Counted from the stretch's first letter, positions 1 to 5,100 are shown. The stretch: 5,156 nucleotides of DNA from JAITWN01 sp034002745 (GCA_034002745.1 JAVEZY010000058.1:1-5156); one strand, 5' to 3'. Notes: a model not told the origin generated them from the sequence alone. Numbers and translations: made by a program.

Positions 1-109
1 GTTTGAGGAGGTAATGCTTGACCGAGCCGCCAGCCATCGCCCGGGTCGCCTGGCGGGACGACCATCTGCTGTCCACCAGGAAACGGTTCCCGCTGATGTC
101 TTCAATCAT
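1..109 (-). CDS. Hypothetical phage protein, N-terminal part, runs off the left edge
   Basis: An open frame starts with ATG at 109-107 and stays open for 36 codons to the window edge. It begins MIEDISGNRF and continues through DSRWSSRQATRAMAGGSVKH. The start is well supported: an AGGGG ribosome binding site lies 7 nt upstream, and the ATG overlaps the end of the o-spanin gene by 8 nt, a typical translational-coupling arrangement. The visible part is rich in Arg and Ser, with no signal peptide or membrane segment. I do not recognise the family. By position it is the next gene of the same late operon after the lysis cassette, so it may be another virion or morphogenesis gene, but that is inference from order alone. 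The reality of the gene is fairly sure; its function is unknown. Confidence 0.7.
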   Translation of the reverse strand, partial: MIEDISGNRFLVDSRWSSRQATRAMAGGSVKHYLLK

Positions 110-341
110 TGTGCAACCCCTCAACGCAATCACTGTGCAGCTTCCTGCACGCCAGAAACCGGCTCAGCGTCTCCGTCTCCCACGCCTGCCTGTGCAACAC
201 CGTCGGCGCCGGCTCCTGGCAATGCGCCACGCATTCCCATGGCACCGGTCTGGTAACCGTGACCGGTGTAGAGACGCTCGATGCGCAGGCGCTGCTCAGG
301 GCTCCACTCACAACTACGGTCAGGATCGGCAGCAGCTTCAT
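102..341 (-). CDS. Rz1: Rz1-like o-spanin (outer-membrane lipoprotein) nested in the i-spanin gene
   Basis: This 79-residue protein is read in a different frame from the i-spanin: 212 nt lie within that gene and the last 28 nt beyond it. It has Lys2, a hydrophobic stretch at about 3-15, and a lipobox-like LSSAC ending at Cys19, so it is predicted to be cleaved and lipidated to a mature lipoprotein of about 61 residues. The mature part has a Pro-containing stretch (P26, P32, P34, P44, P46) and four more cysteines (C37, C41, C65, C72). O-spanins sit in the inner leaflet of the outer membrane and bind the periplasmic end of the i-spanin to fuse or disrupt the outer membrane at lysis. The ATG follows a weak GGGTGA at 3 nt. 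The lipobox is imperfect, with Ser rather than Leu at -3. Nested position, lipobox and proline content together make the call strong. Confidence 0.82.
   Translation of the reverse strand: MKLLPILTVVVSGALSSACASSVSTPVTVTRPVPWECVAHCQEPAPTVLHRQAWETETLSRFLACRKLHSDCVEGLHND
117..122 (-). promoter_or_regulatory. Shine-Dalgarno site of the left-edge gene
   Basis: GAGGGG on the minus strand, 7 nt before the ATG at 109. It lies inside the last codons of the o-spanin gene and is the main evidence that the truncated left-edge frame is a real gene. Confidence 0.65.
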
Positions 342-588
342 GGATCACCCGCGCAGATAGATCAGATTCGCGCCTGCGCGCTTCGGCGGCTGCAGCGGCG
401 CGTGCTCGTTCAGCTTCAGCCGCTCGACTTGCAGCCGCAACAGCGGCGTTCTGTGCATCCCGAGCAGCAACCGATAGTTCGTACATGCGAGCCTCGTAGC
501 CAGCAGCCACGACTCGGCCACCAACGAAACCGCCTGCAAGTAGGCCGGCAAGCAGGGCTGCCAGTGAGATTGTTGCTGTTGTTCGCAC
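130..588 (-). CDS. Rz: Rz-like i-spanin (inner-membrane spanin subunit)
   Basis: This 152-residue protein starts MRTTATISLAALLAGLLAGG. It has one N-terminal membrane segment (about 6-28), an Ala/Arg/Glu-rich helix likely to form a coiled coil (about 35-85), and a CEWSPEQRLRIERLY stretch (93-107) of the kind seen near the C-terminus of many phage Rz proteins. It would be anchored in the inner membrane, span the periplasm, and meet the o-spanin encoded inside its own 3' end. I chose the GTG at 588 because AAAGGG lies 7 nt upstream and the start follows the stop of the Gp49-like gene by 1 nt; an upstream TTG at 621 has less support. The last 40 residues or so (112-152) are Gly/Ala-rich and unlike a folded domain. 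They overlap the o-spanin frame and may be shaped by it. Confidence 0.85.
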   Translation of the reverse strand: MRTTATISLAALLAGLLAGGFVGGRVVAAGYEARMYELSVAARDAQNAAVAAASRAAEAERARAAAAAEARRRESDLSARVIHEAAADPDRSCEWSPEQRLRIERLYTGHGYQTGAMGMRGALPGAGADGVAQAGVGDGDAEPVSGVQEAAQ

Positions 589-589
589 A

Positions 590-1003
590 TCACGACCCTT
601 TGGTGGACAGTCCTGCCGCAAGCGGGGACTCTGCGTCGCCAGCAGCCAGGCGCTCTTTCAGCGCGTAGCCCATCAGCGGCCAAACCTTATCGACGGCGTT
701 CTGGCGGGCGATCTTGCGACCCAGTTCAGCGTCGAAGTTTTCTGGGCTGGCGCAGGCGCTCTCTCCGGTAACGGTGAAGCCGTTGCGCAGGACGAGGACG
801 CAGAAGGTGAGAAGACCGAGCGCCTTTCCGTGATGTGGTTCTCCGGCCGCATAGCAACCAGCATCGCGAGCAGCTTTTTCGGCACCTTGCGCAGCCGTAA
901 AATAGAAACTGCGGTCGATGTTCGCCTCGATGTCGGCTGGCGTGACGCGCGGCGCCGTCAGCCCCTTGGCCTGGATTTCCTGCTCGATTTCTCGGTCGTT
1001 CAT
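590..1003 (-). CDS. Gp49-like family phage protein
   Basis: This 137-residue protein matches my recollection of the Phage_gp49_66 (Gp49-like) family. The N-terminal part reads EIQAKGLTAPRVTPADIEAN (10-29). The core LLTFCVLVLRNGFTVTGESA (64-83) is followed by CASPENFDAELGRKIARQNA (84-103) and a VWPLMGYALKERL end (107-119). The family is widespread in phages and its biochemical role is not established. The start is ATG at 1003, chosen over GTG at 1009 because AGGGGG lies 5 nt before the ATG and overlaps the GTG. The hydrophobic LLTFCVLVL is short and part of a conserved soluble-looking core, so I do not call it a membrane segment. The gene sits between endolysin and i-spanin, ending 1 nt before the spanin start, so it is probably translated together with the spanins. 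Confidence 0.85.
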   Translation of the reverse strand: MNDREIEQEIQAKGLTAPRVTPADIEANIDRSFYFTAAQGAEKAARDAGCYAAGEPHHGKALGLLTFCVLVLRNGFTVTGESACASPENFDAELGRKIARQNAVDKVWPLMGYALKERLAAGDAESPLAAGLSTKGS

Positions 1004-1008
1004 ACACA

Positions 1009-1014
1009 CCCCCT
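1009..1014 (-). promoter_or_regulatory. Shine-Dalgarno site deciding the Gp49-like start
   Basis: AGGGGG on the minus strand, 5 nt before the ATG at 1003. It overlaps the alternative GTG at 1009-1007, so the GTG could not use it. This selects the 137-residue form over the 139-residue form. Confidence 0.6.
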
Positions 1015-1022
1015 ACATCAAA

Positions 1023-1035
1023 TTGCGCCGCGCAA
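1023..1035. repeat. 13-bp perfect dyad between endolysin and Gp49-like genes
   Basis: TTGCGC and GCGCAA flank a single central base. As RNA on the minus strand it would form a 5-bp stem with a 3-nt loop, 6 nt after the endolysin stop and 19 nt before the ribosome binding site-start region of the next gene. It is followed by ATTTG rather than a clear U-run, so it is a poor intrinsic terminator. It could be a minor hairpin or chance. Confidence 0.35.
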
Positions 1036-1041
1036 ACACAT

Positions 1042-1500
1042 TCAGTTCCCCATACATTTGTTGTATTCCGCCTGCCTGCGCTTCACCAGCCCCGGCAGCT
1101 CTCGCCCGCCCGCCTTCGTCCAGCGCAGCAATTCGGCGCAGGCACCGGAGTAGTCACCCGCGTTGAGTTTCCGCACAAGCGTCGATCCACAGAACGCCGC
1201 CGCCCCGACGTTGTACGAGAAGCTGATGTAGGCGTCGTACTCGTGCTGGTGCAGCGGCACCTTCACGCAGCTCTTCAGCGCACCCTCGAACTTCTGCACA
1301 TCCGTCAGTGCGCGCTGCAGGGCACGTTCTGGGGTGGTGCGGTCGCCAATCCGAACGCCGCCGGTCGTACCGAATCCGATGGTCGGCACGTCCCCTGGCA
1401 CCGGGATGTACGCCTCTCCGCGATACCCTTCATGCAGCAACAGACCGACCAGGGCGGCGGCGGAGAGGGAAAGTGCGGCTACCGCCTGTCTGCCGTTCAT
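1042..1500 (-). CDS. SAR endolysin, GH24 lysozyme (muramidase)
   Basis: This 152-residue protein is of the phage lysozyme family (glycoside hydrolase 24), which cleaves the MurNAc-GlcNAc bond of peptidoglycan. Residues 5-22 form a weakly hydrophobic, Ala/Ser/Gly-rich segment without a normal signal cleavage site, which fits a signal-anchor-release domain: Sec-exported, tethered in the membrane, then released when the membrane depolarises. The active-site region follows at once: HEGYRGEAY (23-31) with the catalytic Glu24, then PVPGDVPTIGFG (33-44) with Asp37 and Thr40. The usual E-8-D spacing is not kept, since Pro33 occupies the T4-type Asp position. Cysteines are at 78, 104, 121 and 149, none in the anchor. 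The ATG at 1500 overlaps the holin stop (ATGA) and follows a G-rich ribosome binding site 3-4 nt upstream. Confidence 0.9.
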   Translation of the reverse strand: MNGRQAVAALSLSAAALVGLLLHEGYRGEAYIPVPGDVPTIGFGTTGGVRIGDRTTPERALQRALTDVQKFEGALKSCVKVPLHQHEYDAYISFSYNVGAAAFCGSTLVRKLNAGDYSGACAELLRWTKAGGRELPGLVKRRQAEYNKCMGN

Positions 1501-1784
1501 TTTCCCCCCTCTTTGAATTCTTGCTCAACCTCACGCTGCTCTCGCTTCAGCCGGGCCTCTTCCAGCCGATAACGTTTGGCCTGCCAGTACCACGAGATCA
1601 GGATGTTGGCAGCGAGTCCCACAACAGAAATGACTACGCCTGCGATGATTGCGGCCTCATTGAGCGTAAGGCCGCCCAGCATCATCGTTGCCGCCCCGCC
1701 CTGAGTCATCCCCATCGTGATTTTCCCTGCTGCCATAGCGCCGCCTGTTGCTGCCTCTGCTGCTTGTTGATGTGTGCTGTTCAT
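1497..1784 (-). CDS. Small holin, probably a pinholin
   Basis: This 95-residue protein starts MNSTHQQAAEAATGG. It has a strong membrane segment at about 43-67 (ending ILISWYW) and a strongly charged C-terminal tail (68-95, rich in Lys, Arg and Glu). Before that, residues 22-40 are only weakly hydrophobic and rich in Gly, Ala, Met and Thr. This resembles the S21 pinholin plan: a weak first segment able to leave the membrane, a second segment forming small pores, and a charged cytoplasmic tail. Pinholins depolarise the membrane and so activate SAR endolysins, and the next gene encodes one. The ATG at 1784 is chosen because the frame further upstream runs into the adaptor gene and reads as Arg/Cys-rich shadow sequence. 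Its ribosome binding site is weak (GGGG, 5 nt away). An HP1-type holin with one segment is the alternative. Confidence 0.78.
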   Translation of the reverse strand: MNSTHQQAAEAATGGAMAAGKITMGMTQGGAATMMLGGLTLNEAAIIAGVVISVVGLAANILISWYWQAKRYRLEEARLKREQREVEQEFKEGGK

Positions 1785-1842
1785 GCGCGCCCCGTGGAAT
1801 GGACGTTTCCCGCAGTTTCGTGCGTGCCGCTCAACTGCTCCA

Positions 1843-1856
1843 GCCCTACAGGGGGC
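1843..1856 (-). repeat. Weak dyad just after the adaptor gene stop
   Basis: On the minus strand GCCC and GGGC flank CCTGTA, 1 nt after the adaptor stop, giving a 4-bp GC stem with a 6-nt loop. It lies in the 73-bp gap before the holin gene. I see no recognisable promoter in this gap. The dyad is short enough to be chance. Confidence 0.2.
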
Positions 1857-1857
1857 G

Positions 1858-2529
1858 TCACCATGCGACGTTGTGCTGAATTTCATCGCACCGGGTGTCG
1901 CTGCGCAGATCGGAGTCAGGCCGCGCGCCGAAGTAGCGCGTAAATTCAGCTTCGGCCATCGCCGCCCTGGACGGGTCGAACAGGTCTGCATCTGGCTTGG
2001 AGAATGCGCGATACAGCGCCCACTGGACGAGGTGAATGTGGTGTAGCGCCGGGATGGCGGGCTCGTCGGTATCGTCCGTCATGCGCTCCAGCGGCGTGCG
2101 ATAGCCCTCCAGCAGGATTTCCCCCGCCTTCGCAGGAGCAGGCACGAGCTGCAGCGAATGACCGTCCTTCGCGATATACCGTGGCGCATCCTGAGGCATG
2201 TCACGCCAGTACAGCACGTTGCGGTCAAGCCACTCGCGGGTCACCAGAGCGAGCGGCGTGCGCACAGTCTCGCCAGACGCACGCCATGCCTGATAGCTCA
2301 GCTCGTACAGTGCCGGGTGCAGCGAGTAGAGACTGGCCCCCGCCGTCACGTCGATTTCACACACCGCCGGCTCGGCCTCTGCGGTGGTGCGCAGCATGCG
2401 GCCACGAATGGCTGCCTCGTTCTGCGCTTCGTTGAGGAACGTCGTGACTTCTTCATCCGTACAGAAGTGCGGCGCCACGAGGTCGTTTGCTGCGACACGA
2501 TAGCGAGCGACGAGATCGGCGAGCGTCAT
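1858..2529 (-). CDS. Putative head-tail adaptor protein (SU10-adaptor/DUF6682-like)
   Basis: This 223-residue soluble protein begins MTLADLVARYRVAANDLV. A DEEVTTFLNEAQNEAAIRGR helix (25-44) is followed by a beta segment ending in YSLHPALYELSYQAWR. The middle has EWLDR and YWRDMPQDAPRYIAKDG, then LQLVPAPAKAGEILLEGYRT and the acidic MTDDTDEPAIPALHHIHLVQ. The late helix ALYRAFSKPDADLFDP precedes a FTRYFG segment. An early helix bundle, a central W..MP..PRYI..DG and LQLVPAP, and a DEP.IP...H..L stretch are the layout I associate with phage adaptor proteins that join portal to tail. This is recognition from memory, and a search is needed for the exact family. The gene starts with ATGA overlapping the previous stop and lies downstream of the capsid gene, which fits a connector role. 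Confidence 0.68.
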   Translation of the reverse strand: MTLADLVARYRVAANDLVAPHFCTDEEVTTFLNEAQNEAAIRGRMLRTTAEAEPAVCEIDVTAGASLYSLHPALYELSYQAWRASGETVRTPLALVTREWLDRNVLYWRDMPQDAPRYIAKDGHSLQLVPAPAKAGEILLEGYRTPLERMTDDTDEPAIPALHHIHLVQWALYRAFSKPDADLFDPSRAAMAEAEFTRYFGARPDSDLRSDTRCDEIQHNVAW

Positions 2530-2795
2530 GACAGGGCAATCTCGGTGATCTTGCCATCCTCCACCGTGAAGGTCACGGTGTCGGTATAGGAGCCGGTCGG
2601 CTCGACATCCGCCAGGGTCATGCCGTCTGTGACCACCGCCCCGCCTGATTGCGACATCGCCTGACAGAAAAGCCGGTTGTCGTGATCGACCACCAGATCG
2701 CCATACGGCTGCCAGTCGGGCAGCAGGGCATTTACTTTGGCTTGCACGGCGTCAATAGAGCGGTCACGCACGACCTGAAACGCAAGAATCGTCAT
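2526..2795 (-). CDS. Hypothetical phage protein with DUF1737-like N-terminal part
   Basis: This 89-residue protein has two parts. Residues 1-48 read MTILAFQVVRD, then a helix VQAKVNALLPDWQPYGDLVV (18-37) and RLFCQAM (41-47). This has the plan of the small DUF1737 domain: a short strand, a helix, W-x-P-x-G, a strand, then F-x-Q-A. Residues 67-89 (TGSYTDTVTFTVEDGKITEIALS) form a predicted beta hairpin of the V-x-V-x-D/N-G-x-I/V-T-x-I kind often seen at the ends of small phage proteins. No catalytic residues, signal or membrane segment are seen. The ATG has a GGGGA site 6 nt upstream, begins 9 nt after the preceding stop, and overlaps the adaptor start by 4 nt. The role is unknown; by position it may belong to the connector region. 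Confidence 0.72.
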   Translation of the reverse strand: MTILAFQVVRDRSIDAVQAKVNALLPDWQPYGDLVVDHDNRLFCQAMSQSGGAVVTDGMTLADVEPTGSYTDTVTFTVEDGKITEIALS

Positions 2796-2804
2796 TGTCT
2801 TCCC

Positions 2805-3191
2805 CTATCGCACGCCGAACTGCTCGATCAGGCTGGCGACCTCGCCGCGCAGCTTCTCGACGCCACGGCGCTTGTCCAGCTCGACCTCGTACTTGCGCGC
2901 GTATTTCTCCAGCGCGCCCTTGTCCATCGTCTCGATGAGCATCAGCATGCCCTCGACCTCGTTGTGCCGGTCGCGCTCGCGCTGATTCTGCGAAGCCAGC
3001 ACCGCCTCAACGTCGCCAGGCCTGTCGGTCGCCTCGACTTCCTCCGCGCGCTTGAACTCGGCAAAGCGCAGCAAAATCTTCGCCTCGCGCTCAGGCACGC
3101 GCTTCACGTCGCCAGGGCTCCACTCGTTGCGCAGCGTGGTGCGGTCCCGGTAGAACTTGCGCCCCTCGTACTTCACAGGGATGAGTTTCAT
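2805..3191 (-). CDS. Phage protein with C-terminal HeH/LEM-like segment
   Basis: This 128-residue charged, soluble protein begins MKLIPVKYEGRKFYRDRTTL. Residues 1-49 look like a small beta-rich unit ending in a VPEREAKILLRFAEF stretch, a pattern found in short head-region proteins that have a G-x-x-Y-x-x-G...VP...A..LL layout. Residues 50-80 form an acidic/basic linker. Residues 83-128 (METMD-type start, then KGALEKYARKYEVELDKR, 91-108, and a KLRGEVASLI helix) resemble the HeH/LEM or SAP-like helix-extended-loop-helix segment common at the C-terminus of phage structural proteins. The ATG at 3191 follows GAGGA. It lies between the capsid accessory gene and the connector-region genes, so a head-completion role is possible, but I cannot assign one. 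Confidence 0.72.
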   Translation of the reverse strand: MKLIPVKYEGRKFYRDRTTLRNEWSPGDVKRVPEREAKILLRFAEFKRAEEVEATDRPGDVEAVLASQNQRERDRHNEVEGMLMLIETMDKGALEKYARKYEVELDKRRGVEKLRGEVASLIEQFGVR

Positions 3192-3209
3192 GGTGTCCTC
3201 ATTGGAATT

Positions 3210-3234
3210 GCCAGCCAGGACGTGCCCGGCTGGC
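3210..3234 (-). repeat. Hairpin between capsid accessory gene and the HeH-protein gene
   Basis: GCCAGCC (3210-3216) and GGCTGGC (3228-3234) are perfect inverted repeats. Allowing one A/C mismatch, two more GC pairs close a 5-nt loop. The hairpin starts 10 nt after the stop of the capsid accessory gene on the minus strand and is followed by AATTCCAATGAGG, not a U-run, so it is not a classical terminator. It could limit 3'-to-5' decay or act as a partial transcription or processing point. Confidence 0.55.
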
Positions 3235-3244
3235 CGTTTCTCAC

Positions 3245-3727
3245 TTAGGCCACGCCTTCGTTGATGGCGAATACGATGATCTCCAGCTCGGACGCCTTGG
3301 CGTTGGCGGCAACCCCGGTTGTCAGCGTCAGCCAGGCGTCCTTTGGCAGCACGACCGAAGCATTCCCGGTGGTGCTGCGAAGCCTGCCTGCCGTGGCCGC
3401 GTCGCCGCCGTCGATGAAATAGTCGGCGTCTTGCGGCACGGCGGTCACATCGACGCCATCCACATATGCGAAGCCAACATCGGCGGTCACGGTCGCGGTC
3501 ATGCCGGTCTTGACGACCACTTCAGCATCGAAGTAACGGAAGCCGGCCGGCAGGATGCCGACCTTCACGGTATCGCCGGAAGCGACCGCAGAGGTGGAAT
3601 CGCCGCCGATCACAGCGCCGGTCGAGTCGGTCTTCAGGACGTAGCGAAGCGCGGTCACGTTTCCGTAGTTGGCCGCGCCCAGACGGTTGCTCGCGTCCTG
3701 CATGCCAAGCTTGGTAATGGTTCCCAT
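3245..3727 (-). CDS. Putative capsid accessory/decoration protein
   Basis: This 160-residue protein begins MGTITKLGMQDASNRLGAAN. It is rich in Val, Ala, Thr, Gly and Asp, with many short alternating beta-strand stretches such as VKVGILPAGFRYFDAEVVVK (51-70), MTATVTADVGFAYVDGVDVT (74-93) and ELEIIVFAI near the end. There is no signal peptide or membrane helix and no cysteine. It lies directly after the major capsid gene with a strong ribosome binding site (AAGGAGA, 8 nt from the ATG), as expected for an abundant virion protein. Capsid-stabilising or decoration proteins are often encoded there, and a compact beta-rich protein fits. I do not recognise the family with confidence, so the role is inferred from position, composition and expected expression level. 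The PAGFRYFDAEV stretch is the best search seed. Confidence 0.75.
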   Translation of the reverse strand: MGTITKLGMQDASNRLGAANYGNVTALRYVLKTDSTGAVIGGDSTSAVASGDTVKVGILPAGFRYFDAEVVVKTGMTATVTADVGFAYVDGVDVTAVPQDADYFIDGGDAATAGRLRSTTGNASVVLPKDAWLTLTTGVAANAKASELEIIVFAINEGVA

Positions 3728-3745
3728 GGTTCAAATCTCCTTGTT

Positions 3746-3771
3746 GGCGGCCGTCTGCAAGGGCGGCCGCC
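3746..3771 (-). repeat. Strong GC hairpin after the major capsid gene
   Basis: GGCGGCCG (3746-3753) and CGGCCGCC (3764-3771) are perfect 8-bp inverted repeats around a 10-nt loop. On the minus strand the hairpin begins 19 nt after the capsid stop and ends 5 nt before the AAGGAGA ribosome binding site of the next gene. No U-run follows, so full termination is unlikely. An mRNA-stabilising or read-through attenuating structure is more probable. Confidence 0.6.
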
Positions 3772-3790
3772 GATGGCTCAGTGGTGGCGA

Positions 3791-5086
3791 TTACTTGCGC
3801 GCGCCGATGATGGGCACGGCGGTGTCGATGGCGACGATGCCGTGGTCGGTGAAGTGCTTTTCGCCGTTGCCCTGATCGACCAGCCAGCGGACCTTGCTGA
3901 TGCCCTGGATGGCGCCGATCAGCAGTTCCATCTTGTCGTCGTGGTCGAACTCCTTCTCCTTCCAGAAGAAGGGCATGCCACCGTGGCCGGAAGCCGCGAA
4001 CGCTTGGGCAATCGCCTGGCCGCCCAGCAGGATGGCGCGATCCACCGCGTGGGTCGTGGTGAAGCTGGCATTGACCGTCGCGGTGGATTCCGTCTCGCTG
4101 GTGTGGCTGGCGCAGTAGCTGATCGCGTCGCCCGCGTAGAACCGAATCGGCTTGGGCATCTTCATCAGCAGGACGCCGTTCCACAGGCCGCACTCGCCGA
4201 GGAACAGCGGATGCTGTTTGGCCTTGGCCGCACGCGCCAGGGCATTGGCCTGGAACTGGCGGAAGTTCGGGTCTTGCGCGAACGAGTGATACTGAGCTGG
4301 CGACACCAGCAGCACGCGCAGCGGCGAATCCTCGGCCACCACGTCGCCCGGAATCTTCACCGCAGGCGGTGGCAGCGCGATGGATTCCATCACGGTGCGG
4401 ATCGCATCCACGGTGTCCATTTCCAGCACATCGGTGGTTGCCAAATCGACCACCCCGCCCGTCTCCGAAAACTCGGTGATGCCGTTGGTGCCATCGGCGA
4501 TGAAATGACGGTTCTTTGTCGGCGCCTTGACCGGGTTGACGGCCATCTCGGCGAACTCGGGGTGCGAGGCAACCGGAATGCGCCACTCGATGTTGTCGTG
4601 GAAGCCGCGCGCGCCAGCCATGTGCACCAGCAGCGACTGGTCCATGTAGCTGTCCATCAGCGACTGAGCCACCGGGCGACCCATGCGGCGGAAATCCACC
4701 GGGGATCGCAGGGTGGTCATAGTGTCGCCAAGGTCCACCGGGAAGCGTGCCTGATTCACACGGACGCGCGAAGTGTCGTAGGACAGGCCAATACCCTTGC
4801 CCTCGGCGGTCTTGCTGCCCATGATCGGGTAGGCACCAACAGGCTGCAAGAACTGGAACTCGACCTCATCGCCTTTGCCGCGCGACAGGTCGACGGTCTT
4901 GACGATAGGCAGGTCGGTGGAGGTCTGCTTGCGCACGACTTCGCCCGCCCGCGCTTCGCCCTTGGGCATGGGGCCGGACAGACGGCCCATGGTGGAGTTG
5001 CGCTGCATCGATTGGGCGAACAGGCCCGCAGCGAGAACACGTTGCTTGTCCGCAGCGGTGGCCGGGACGTTGGTCTTGGTGGTCAT
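3791..5086 (-). CDS. Major capsid protein, N4-gp56/DUF4043 family
   Basis: This 431-residue protein would be the main shell subunit of the phage head. The diagnostic region is at about 58-120: a DLPIVKTVDL strand, RGKGDEVEFQFLQPVGAYPI (69-88), an EGKGIGLSY stretch, and RVRVNQARFPVDLGD (107-121). This 'KGD-x-V-x-F...G...EG...L...R..V' order is characteristic of the N4 gp56-type capsid family found in N4-like, Stx-type and several Burkholderia/Bordetella podoviruses. Later parts (LLVSPAQYHSFAQDPNFRQF, LGECGLWNGVLLMKMPKPIR, and the RAILLGGQAIAQAF segment) fit the same fold. I chose ATG at 5086 over TTG at 5092 because AGGAG lies 9 nt before the ATG but only 3 nt before the TTG. The gene begins 20 nt after the stop of a preceding gene. 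No protease or scaffold fusion is visible. Confidence 0.9.
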   Translation of the reverse strand: MTTKTNVPATAADKQRVLAAGLFAQSMQRNSTMGRLSGPMPKGEARAGEVVRKQTSTDLPIVKTVDLSRGKGDEVEFQFLQPVGAYPIMGSKTAEGKGIGLSYDTSRVRVNQARFPVDLGDTMTTLRSPVDFRRMGRPVAQSLMDSYMDQSLLVHMAGARGFHDNIEWRIPVASHPEFAEMAVNPVKAPTKNRHFIADGTNGITEFSETGGVVDLATTDVLEMDTVDAIRTVMESIALPPPAVKIPGDVVAEDSPLRVLLVSPAQYHSFAQDPNFRQFQANALARAAKAKQHPLFLGECGLWNGVLLMKMPKPIRFYAGDAISYCASHTSETESTATVNASFTTTHAVDRAILLGGQAIAQAFAASGHGGMPFFWKEKEFDHDDKMELLIGAIQGISKVRWLVDQGNGEKHFTDHGIVAIDTAVPIIGARK

Positions 5087-5095
5087 GTTCAATGA

Positions 5096-5100
5096 CTCCT
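5096..5100 (-). promoter_or_regulatory. Shine-Dalgarno site of the major capsid gene
   Basis: AGGAG on the minus strand, 9 nt before the ATG at 5086 and 3 nt before an in-frame TTG at 5092. The spacing favours the ATG. Confidence 0.6.

Noticed and set aside
589..621. TTG start at 621 for the i-spanin, adding 11 residues
   Set aside because: The GTG at 588 has AAAGGG at 7 nt and follows the previous stop closely; the added residues would precede the membrane segment and overlap the Gp49-like gene.
18..668. A 216-codon plus-strand frame across the spanin region
   Set aside because: It is antisense to the nested Rz/Rz1 genes, Gln/Arg-rich, and lacks any domain. The minus-strand genes explain the region.
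1052..1066. ATACA/TGTAT dyad with a 5-nt spacer near the endolysin 3' end
   Set aside because: It is short, lies within coding sequence for the endolysin C-terminus, and has no flanking promoter-like elements, so it is probably chance.
1785..1991. Upstream extension of the holin frame by 69 codons
   Set aside because: The extension overlaps the adaptor gene, reads as Arg/Cys-rich shadow sequence and would put a long charged region before the membrane segments. The ATG at 1784 gives a normal small holin.
3522..4586. A 354-codon minus-strand frame overlapping the capsid gene
   Set aside because: It is a shifted frame of the capsid and accessory genes, highly Arg/Gly-rich, with no family resemblance, and it crosses the stop and start of two real genes.
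3431..5095. A 554-codon open frame on the plus strand opposite the capsid gene
   Set aside because: It lies antisense to the well-supported capsid and accessory genes, is rich in His, Arg, Gly and Asp as expected of antisense frames in GC-rich DNA, and has no recognisable domain.
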